Shown here piece by piece: positions 58,501 through 64,000 of a DNA stretch of 64,000 nucleotides. Location of the stretch: contig NZ_KB906968.1 of NCBI RefSeq assembly GCF_000381745.1, forward strand, positions 58,511-122,510. The letters run 5' to 3'. The translations under genes were made by a program, and so were the position numbers. Below the pieces are notes generated by a model that had not been told where the DNA came from, searched no databases, and saw only the letters and a program-made list of their open reading frames with translations. This stretch comes from Psychromonas ossibalaenae ATCC BAA-1528 (GTDB lineage: Bacteria > Pseudomonadota > Gammaproteobacteria > Enterobacterales > Psychromonadaceae). The number at the start of each line of letters is the position of its first letter. The stretch's first letter is position 1.

Positions 58501-59322
58501 GTGAGCCACGGTGAATCTGTCTATCTAACCTTAGCAAATAAGATCAGTGAAAAGTTTAAAGCAATAGAGTGCGTGGAAGCGATCGCCCTAGGCGGCTCTC
58601 AAACCAGCGGCAGCTTAGATAAACATTCCGATATTGATCTTTATATTTACTCAAGTGAAACAATCTCGCTGGCAGCACGTCAGGAGATTGTCGATAAGCT
58701 GGGAGCGAGTAAAGCCGATCTCAACCTTACCTTCTGGGATCTTGGTGATCAGTGGTTTGATTTAGAAACTGGTATTGAAGTTGATATTATTTACTGGGAT
58801 AAATCATGGATAGAAGAGCAGCTGCAGCGCTTGCTTATTTCCCACCAGGCTAATATGGGTTATACAACCTGTTTCTGGCAGACAGTGTCCGACTCAAAAA
58901 TACTGTTTGACCGCAGCGGCTGGTTCACGCAGTTACAGAATAAATATAAAGTCAGCTACCCTGAGCCGTTAAAACAGGCGATTATAAGCAAAAACCAGCC
59001 GGTATTAAGAGATGTCATTCCGTCCTATTATACGCAGATTAAAAAAGCCTTAGATCGTCAGGATCTGCTCAGTATTAATCATCGTCTGGCGGCCTTGTTT
59101 GCCAGTTATTTTGATGTGCTCTATGCAGTTAATAAGGTGATGAATCCAGGAGAGAAAAAAGTATTAAACTATGTACTGCAGAACTGTGCAAAAGTCCCGG
59201 CAGATCTGCATAATCAAGTGAATAAGATTCTTCAATCAGCGGCTGTCGGCGACAGGATCCTACTTAACCAGCTGGATGAACTACTTGACGGGTTAGATAA
59301 CCTGTTAGCAGCAGAGAGCTAA
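58501..59322 (+). CDS. Nucleotidyltransferase-fold protein with DUF4037-like C-terminal part
   Basis: 273 residues from a GTG with AAGGAGA a few bases upstream. The minimal nucleotidyltransferase motif GGSQTSGSLDKHSDIDLYIY (GS, then DxD) is near residues 31-50, and a third acidic position may be EVDIIYWD. The C-terminal two thirds are helical. It could add a nucleotide to a small molecule, protein or tRNA; no antitoxin-like partner is adjacent. Substrate unknown. Confidence 0.75.
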   Translation: MSHGESVYLTLANKISEKFKAIECVEAIALGGSQTSGSLDKHSDIDLYIYSSETISLAARQEIVDKLGASKADLNLTFWDLGDQWFDLETGIEVDIIYWDKSWIEEQLQRLLISHQANMGYTTCFWQTVSDSKILFDRSGWFTQLQNKYKVSYPEPLKQAIISKNQPVLRDVIPSYYTQIKKALDRQDLLSINHRLAALFASYFDVLYAVNKVMNPGEKKVLNYVLQNCAKVPADLHNQVNKILQSAAVGDRILLNQLDELLDGLDNLLAAES

Positions 59323-59337
59323 TAGCAGGCACCTAAA

Positions 59338-59365
59338 AGCCGCTGTACTGTTAATGACAGCGGCT
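59338..59365. terminator. Hairpin between convergent genes
   Basis: AGCCGCTGT (59338-59346) / ACAGCGGCT (59357-59365), loop of ten bases, weak T-tracts. It lies between the nucleotidyltransferase gene and cheV. Confidence 0.65.
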
Positions 59366-59374
59366 CAGGTAAAC

Positions 59375-60325
59375 TCAGTCTGTTTTCGCAAGTTTGGCTT
59401 TAAGTCTGTTCTGCACAACTTCAACTAATGAATCAGGTTGAAATTTAGATAAAAAATCATCACAGCCTACTTTTTCAACCATAGCCTGATTAAAGCTGCC
59501 GCTCAATGAAGTGTTTAAAACAATATGCAGCCCGGCCATACGCGGATCATTACGGATCTCATTGGTTAATTTATAGCCGTCCATTACCGGCATTTCAGCA
59601 TCTGTTATCAGCATCAGAATCTCATCTTCAACCTTCTTGCCCTGATCTGCCCAGCCCTGCAGAATATCTAACGCCTGCCGGCCGTTACAGGCAGGAATGA
59701 TCTCAATACCTAACTGCGACAGGGTACCGTCAACCTGTTTGCGCGCGGTCGAGGAGTCATCAACATGGAGAATTTTGCAGCCGATAAATTCTTGAGAAAT
59801 CTCAGTATCAACAACGCCTTCAGAAATACTCAGTTTATACTCTACAATTTCCGCCAGCACTTTTTCAACATCAATGATTTCCACCAGCTCTACCACACCT
59901 TCCCGTTCGAGTTTGGTAATAGCGGTAAGGTAATGATTTCGTCCAACAGAGCCTGGCGGCGGCATTATTTCCCCCCAGTTCATATTAACAATATGTTCAA
60001 CTTTTCCGACTAAAAATCCCTGCACGGTGCGGTTATACTCAGTAATAATCAGATTACACTGTTCATCAACCGGCAGCGGTTTAAGACCTATAGCTTCTCT
60101 TAAATTAATAACAGGAATTGATTCACCGCGAATCGCAGCAACACCGGAAATCTTGGGGTGAGAATTAGGAAGTTTGTTTAAAGCCGGCAGCTTAACAACC
60201 TCTTTAACTTTAAACACATTAATAGCAAACAACTGCCTGCCCTGCAGGTGAAACAAAAGCAGTTCAAGCCGGTTTTCACCCACTAAGTTTGTTCGTTGAT
60301 CCACGGTATCAAGAATACTTGCCAT
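59375..60325 (-). CDS. cheV: Chemotaxis coupling/response-regulator protein CheV
   Basis: 316 residues: CheW-like domain (about 10-165) plus receiver domain (about 187-313) with phospho-accepting D242 in LITDAEMPVMDG. It couples receptors to CheA and tunes adaptation. No other chemotaxis gene is in the window, so it is an isolated cheV. Confidence 0.93.
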   Translation of the reverse strand: MASILDTVDQRTNLVGENRLELLLFHLQGRQLFAINVFKVKEVVKLPALNKLPNSHPKISGVAAIRGESIPVINLREAIGLKPLPVDEQCNLIITEYNRTVQGFLVGKVEHIVNMNWGEIMPPPGSVGRNHYLTAITKLEREGVVELVEIIDVEKVLAEIVEYKLSISEGVVDTEISQEFIGCKILHVDDSSTARKQVDGTLSQLGIEIIPACNGRQALDILQGWADQGKKVEDEILMLITDAEMPVMDGYKLTNEIRNDPRMAGLHIVLNTSLSGSFNQAMVEKVGCDDFLSKFQPDSLVEVVQNRLKAKLAKTD

Positions 60326-60502
60326 CTATTTGCCAACCCTATTTTTAAGCACGACTACTCTTCTGAGCATAGCTAATCTTTTCGGCAAATAAAATGTGCT
60401 GCTGTTGTTTTTCTTAATTCATGATAATTATATGGGAGCAGACCGCTGTTTCTGCTGTGCAGAGACAGCAGGCTGGAAGCCGCAGTTCAAGCTGTCAGCC
60501 GC

Positions 60503-60973
60503 CTACTTTGATTTTAAATAATGAATCACCTGATTAGAGCTTCCGCGCCACTGCAGGTTGGCATCAGCTAAGGACTGTTCAAATTTTCCGTCAATCAATA
60601 CATCAATCAGCTCTACTACTTCCTGCTGCGGCTCCGTCAGTTCATTTAACAGATAGCCGCTCCACATCCAGATATCTTTACCGGGACATTCAGCTTTAAC
60701 ACGCTTAATTAACTTTAATACCTGCTCAACATTAGCCGGGTGGAGCGGATCACCACCGGACAGAGTCAACCCCTGCTTTTTGATACGCGGATCGTTAAGG
60801 TCTGTGATTATCTGATCAGCAAGCTTTTCAGTAAACAGTTCACCAGCATCAGGCGACCAGGTTGACTGGTTATAACAGCCTCTACAGTTATGAATGCAGC
60901 CGGAAACAAACAGTGTACAGCGGGTTCCTTCACCGTTGAGGACATCGATAGGGTAATATTTACTGTAATTCAT
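60503..60973 (-). CDS. nrdG: Anaerobic ribonucleotide reductase activating enzyme
   Basis: 156 residues from the ATG at 60973 with AGGAG upstream; the frame opens at 61006 inside a hairpin. Radical-SAM cluster cysteines C26, C30 and C33 (CIHNCRGC), then TLSGGDPL. It makes the glycyl radical on NrdD. It lies 68 bases after nrdD across a terminator-like hairpin. Confidence 0.96.
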   Translation of the reverse strand: MNYSKYYPIDVLNGEGTRCTLFVSGCIHNCRGCYNQSTWSPDAGELFTEKLADQIITDLNDPRIKKQGLTLSGGDPLHPANVEQVLKLIKRVKAECPGKDIWMWSGYLLNELTEPQQEVVELIDVLIDGKFEQSLADANLQWRGSSNQVIHYLKSK

Positions 60974-60988
60974 GGGGGCTCCTGAAAC

Positions 60989-61019
60989 AAAAACACCCCA
61001 CTGCATGTGAGGTGTTTTT
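60989..61019 (-). terminator. Attenuator-like hairpin between nrdD and nrdG
   Basis: On the minus strand AAAAACACCTCAC pairs with GTGGGGTGTTTTT (one G-U pair) around a five-base loop, ending in the U-run just before the nrdG ribosome site. It probably lowers nrdG relative to nrdD. Confidence 0.72.
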
Positions 61020-61041
61020 AAGTTGTTACTAAATATAGAAT

Positions 61042-63159
61042 TTAAAGGTGTTTAACGCGGCGTTTAACTTCTTCCTGTTTACCTTCATTAAACGGGCGGG
61101 CATCGGGGCTGCCTAAATAACCGCACACACGGCGTGTTACTGCGACTTTCTCAGAATCAGAGTTGCCGCAGCTCGGGCAGACAAAACCTTTACTGGTACA
61201 GTCAAACTCGCCATGAAAACCACAGACATAACACTCGTCAATCGGTGTGTTGGTACCGTAGTAAGGGACACGTGAATAACTGTAATCCCAGACGTCTTCT
61301 AACGCTTTAAGGTTATGCTTCATATTCGGGTATTCACCGTAACAGATGAAGCCGCCGCTGGCGATTTCCGGATAAGGCATTTCAAAATCAAGTTTATCGT
61401 AAGGATTTACAGACTTTTCAACATCCAGGTGGAAGCTGTTAGTGTAATAACCTTTGTCTGTTACGCCTTCTAAAACACCAAACTGTTTAGCATCTAAGCG
61501 GCAGAAACGGTCACAGAGGTTTTCAGAAGGTGTTGAGTATAAGCTGAAGCCGTACCCCGTTTCCTCAGTCCAGCGCTCTGTTGCCTGTTTCAGATAACGG
61601 ATCATTGCAATTGCATTTGCCTGCTTCTCTTTATCATCAAAAAGATGACCATCAGAGCCGTGCAGCGCATTAATTGCTTCATGCAGACCGATATAACCAA
61701 GAGAAATAGAAGCGCGTCCGTTTTTAAAGATTTCTGCAATACAATCGTCCGCTTTTAAACGCACACCGCAGGCACCTTCCATATATAGAATAGGTGCAAC
61801 ACTCGCTTTCACTTCAGACAAACGCTCGATACGTGTATCTAATGCTTTTTTAGCAATATTTAAACGCGTATCTAATAACTGATAAAATGCCTGCTGATCA
61901 CCACCAGCTTCTAAAGCAATACGCGGTAAGTTAAGACTTACAACCCCCAGGTTGTTACGACCGTCATGGATCAGCTCATTATTTTCTTCGTAAGTACCTA
62001 GGAAGCTGCGGCAGCCCATCGGCGTTTTAAATGAGCCGGTTACATCAACTACTTTTTCGTAGTTTAAAATATCAGGATACATACGTTTTGAAGCACATTG
62101 TAATGCCAGCTGCTTAATATCGTAATTCTGATCCGTGCTTTTATGGTTTACACCGTCTTTGATAGCAAAAACCAGTTTAGGGAAAATAGCAGTTTTACGA
62201 TTTTTACCTAAACCGGCAATACGAATTTTGAAAATAGACTCTTGAATTAAACGCGCTTCCCAGCTGGTACCCAGACCAAAACCGAAGGTTACAAAAGGTG
62301 TCTGCCCGTTTGCCGTATGCAGTGTATTCACTTCATATTCAAGCGACTGAAAAGCATTAAAACACTCTTTTTCAGTTTGTTGAGAAGCATAAGCTTGAGG
62401 CTCAGCTATTCCCCACTCTTCTGCTGTTGCTAAATGTTTCTGGTAACTTTTAGAGACATAAGGCGCAAGCGTAGTATCAATGCCGTTAATTGTGGTGCCG
62501 CCGTAAATATGGCTGGCAACCTGAGCAATAATCTGTGCAGTCACAGCTGTTGCTGTTGAGATTGATTTCGGCTCTTCAATCTCAGCATTACCCATTTTAA
62601 AACCTTTAGTAAACATCCCTTTAATATCAATTAACATACAGTTAAACATAGGGAAAAACGGTGCGTAATCTAAATCGTGATAGTGTAGTTCACCTTTATC
62701 GTGAGCACGTACTACATCACGGGGTAAAATATGTGATTTTGCATAATGTTTAGCAACAATACCAGCCAGAAGATCACGCTGTGTAGGGATAACCTTACTG
62801 TCTTTATTAGCATTTTCATTCAGTAAAGAAGCATTACTCTGTTCAATCAGACCGTAGATTTCACTGTTTAAATGGCTTTTACGCTCTCGTGCAATATCTC
62901 TGTCATGGCGGTATTCAATATAGACGCGGGCCAGTTCAGTATGACCGCTTTTCATTAGACACTCTTCAACAGCATCTTGAATATCATGAATATCAACTTC
63001 AACCTGCCCCTGTAACTGCCCTTCAACTTCATTGGCAACGGCAAATGCATCAACACCTTTACAGCGCGCCGCACCGGACGCCTTTAAAATAGCTTCAGCT
63101 ATACGTAAGGCATTAAATGGGACTTGACTACCATCTCGTTTAATAACAACAGGTTTCAT
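61042..63159 (-). CDS. nrdD: Anaerobic ribonucleoside-triphosphate reductase
   Basis: 705 residues from the ATG at 63159; GGAG upstream and the ATP-cone start MKPVVIKRDGSQVPF support it, and longer starts would cover NrdR boxes. ATP-cone (about 1-95), catalytic barrel, a zinc site (CYVCG and CPSCG) and the glycyl radical G680 in RRVCGYLG. It makes dNTPs without oxygen using formate. First gene of nrdDG. Confidence 0.97.
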   Translation of the reverse strand: MKPVVIKRDGSQVPFNALRIAEAILKASGAARCKGVDAFAVANEVEGQLQGQVEVDIHDIQDAVEECLMKSGHTELARVYIEYRHDRDIARERKSHLNSEIYGLIEQSNASLLNENANKDSKVIPTQRDLLAGIVAKHYAKSHILPRDVVRAHDKGELHYHDLDYAPFFPMFNCMLIDIKGMFTKGFKMGNAEIEEPKSISTATAVTAQIIAQVASHIYGGTTINGIDTTLAPYVSKSYQKHLATAEEWGIAEPQAYASQQTEKECFNAFQSLEYEVNTLHTANGQTPFVTFGFGLGTSWEARLIQESIFKIRIAGLGKNRKTAIFPKLVFAIKDGVNHKSTDQNYDIKQLALQCASKRMYPDILNYEKVVDVTGSFKTPMGCRSFLGTYEENNELIHDGRNNLGVVSLNLPRIALEAGGDQQAFYQLLDTRLNIAKKALDTRIERLSEVKASVAPILYMEGACGVRLKADDCIAEIFKNGRASISLGYIGLHEAINALHGSDGHLFDDKEKQANAIAMIRYLKQATERWTEETGYGFSLYSTPSENLCDRFCRLDAKQFGVLEGVTDKGYYTNSFHLDVEKSVNPYDKLDFEMPYPEIASGGFICYGEYPNMKHNLKALEDVWDYSYSRVPYYGTNTPIDECYVCGFHGEFDCTSKGFVCPSCGNSDSEKVAVTRRVCGYLGSPDARPFNEGKQEEVKRRVKHL

Positions 63160-63185
63160 AACAGGGGCTCCATGACAACAGTAAG

Positions 63186-63201
63186 ACACAATATCTAGTG
63201 G
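63186..63201. promoter_or_regulatory. NrdR box, proximal
   Basis: ACACAATATCTAGTGG matches the NrdR consensus ACACWATATATWGTGT at 14 of 16 positions. It covers about -1 to +15 relative to the inferred nrdD start of transcription. Confidence 0.7.
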
Positions 63202-63207
63202 TGGCGA

Positions 63208-63213
63208 ATCATA
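63208..63213 (-). promoter_or_regulatory. -10 element of nrdDG
   Basis: TATGAT on the minus strand, one base off TATAAT. A transcription start about seven bases on (near 63200) places the FNR box centre at -41.5. Confidence 0.6.
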
Positions 63214-63217
63214 CATA

Positions 63218-63233
63218 ACACTATATGTTGAGC
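63218..63233. promoter_or_regulatory. NrdR box, distal
   Basis: ACACTATATGTTGAGC matches the NrdR consensus at 13 of 16 positions and starts 32 bases (three helical turns) from the proximal box, the usual NrdR spacing. It overlaps the -35 to -10 spacer. Confidence 0.65.
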
Positions 63234-63234
63234 A

Positions 63235-63248
63235 TTGATATAAATCAA
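63235..63248. promoter_or_regulatory. FNR box upstream of nrdDG
   Basis: TTGATATAAATCAA, a perfect match to TTGATNNNNATCAA. Its centre is 41.5 bases before the inferred transcription start, the class II activation position. Confidence 0.8.
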
Positions 63249-63500
63249 ATTTCGAATTAGGTGGTTATTAAGTAATTTAAAAAGATCCACAGAGCTATCA
63301 AAAATTAATAAAAAGCACTTTATTCACAACCCTTTTTCTTTCTGCTTATTGCAATTTTAGGAAGCTATTTTAGCGGGAATTTGCAACGGTAGTAATCACT
63401 ATCGCTGTATCGGATATCCGGGCATTAAGTGATAAACAAAAAAAACCTAGATTATGCACAAGCAATAGGCTATATATGCCTTATCCGGCTGTTTTTGCAC

Positions 63501-63528
63501 TTATCATCTGCTGTTTTACTGCTATAAT
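63501..63528 (+). promoter_or_regulatory. Promoter of the rnf operon
   Basis: Consensus TATAAT (63523-63528) preceded by TG one base upstream (extended -10), with TTATCA (63501-63506) as a 4/6 -35 at 16 bases. About 53 bases separate it from the rnfA start. Confidence 0.65.
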
Positions 63529-63587
63529 AAGGCCCGTTTTTTTTGGCCTGCGCAATACACTTACACAGGTAATGGAATAAAATTTTT

Positions 63588-64000
63588 ATGAGTGATTATT
63601 TTTTACTATTTTTCGGTACTGTGCTGGTTAACAATTTCGTATTAGTGAAATTTTTGGGTTTGTGTCCGTTTATGGGCGTTTCTAATAAAGTAGAGACAGC
63701 CGTAGGCATGTCCTTTGCGACTACTTTTGTTTTGACATTAACCGCAGCTCTCTCATATATTGTTAATAACTTTATACTGCTGCCGCTGGACCTGCTTTAT
63801 TTGCAGACATTGAGTTTTATTCTAGTCATTGCAGTGGTTGTGCAGTTCACCGAAATGGTAATGCATAAAACCAGCCCCACTTTATACCGCCTGCTGGGCA
63901 TATTTTTGCCACTGATCACCACCAACTGTGCCATTTTAGGTCTTGCATTACTTAATATAAATGAAGGACACGACTTTGTTGAGTCGATTGTTTACGGATT
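63588..64000 (+). CDS. rnfA: Electron transport complex subunit RnfA/RsxA, partial
   Basis: The first 137 residues of an RnfA/RsxA protein; the end lies outside the window. Visible motifs are [20 protein letters not shown] and [14 protein letters not shown], each with the conserved Cys. Membrane helices alternate as in NqrE, its homologue. It is presumably the first gene of rnfABCDGE, the ferredoxin:NAD or SoxR-reducing complex. The ATG follows a good promoter by about 60 bases. Confidence 0.95.
   Translation, partial: MSDYFLLFFGTVLVNNFVLVKFLGLCPFMGVSNKVETAVGMSFATTFVLTLTAALSYIVNNFILLPLDLLYLQTLSFILVIAVVVQFTEMVMHKTSPTLYRLLGIFLPLITTNCAILGLALLNINEGHDFVESIVYG

Noticed and set aside
63160-63216. 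Longer start for NrdD
   Set aside because: The extension would cover the proximal NrdR box and transcription start; the conserved ATP-cone begins at the ATG at 63159 with a good ribosome site.

Overview
This window looks like the chromosome of a cold-marine gammaproteobacterium of the Psychromonas/Vibrio/Shewanella kind. That placement is inferred from gene content and order: an NQR sodium pump with apbE-nqrM, the start of an RNF operon, the gammaproteobacterial order from rimP-nusA-infB-rbfA-truB back to greA-yhbY/rlmE-ftsH-folP-glmM-secG, an AT-leaning composition and a cold-shock gene with a long leader. No 16S rRNA is present, so the genus is not proven.

Layout. 1-2015: end of a Bat locus (VWA/TPR protein, then BatD). 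2249-6328: aapJQMP, a general L-amino-acid ABC importer. 6399-10141: an FMN reductase, then a His/Lys/Arg/Orn-type importer hisPJQM on the minus strand behind a very good ArgR box. 10410-12574: acetate permease satP facing a DUF3360-type transporter. 13318-15853: pnp and rpsO, with a decayed copy of part of pnp downstream of the pnp terminator. 16203-20882: an accessory block between rpsO and truB, holding a ToxR-like membrane regulator with a ToxS/FidL-like partner, a TPM+PDZ secreted protein, a GGDEF-EAL protein with a degenerate GGDEF site and a small zinc-ribbon protein. 20957-27015: truB, rbfA, infB, nusA, rimP. 27254-27803: two initiator tRNA-fMet genes, decayed tRNA-fMet pieces and tRNA-Leu(GAG). 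27812-37036: secG, glmM, folP, ftsH, rlmE, yhbY, greA, a TatD/YjjV hydrolase and prfC. 37328-46439: small unknown proteins, a large coiled-coil membrane protein, an RRM protein, a PLP sulfur-amino-acid enzyme, a MITE-like element, an orphan histidine kinase, dcd, cspA and yaiI. 46483-53592: nqrABCDEF-apbE-nqrM. 53926-63159: bolA, bpt, infA, clpA, clpS, a nucleotidyltransferase, cheV, nrdG and nrdD. 63588-64000: start of rnfA.

The core is transcription/translation (nusA, infB, rbfA, rimP, truB, tRNAs, rpsO, pnp, infA, prfC, greA), envelope and protein quality control (secG, ftsH, clpAS, bpt) and sodium-linked bioenergetics (nqr, rnf). The most informative regulation is in front of nrdDG: a perfect FNR palindrome, a TATGAT -10 element and two NrdR boxes 32 bp apart fit together at textbook positions. 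The most promising leads for new biology are the ToxRS-like pair in the block between rpsO and truB, the 491-residue coiled-coil membrane protein, the MITE at 42515-42782, and the relics of pnp and tRNA-fMet. I did not find a defence island, prophage or CRISPR array.
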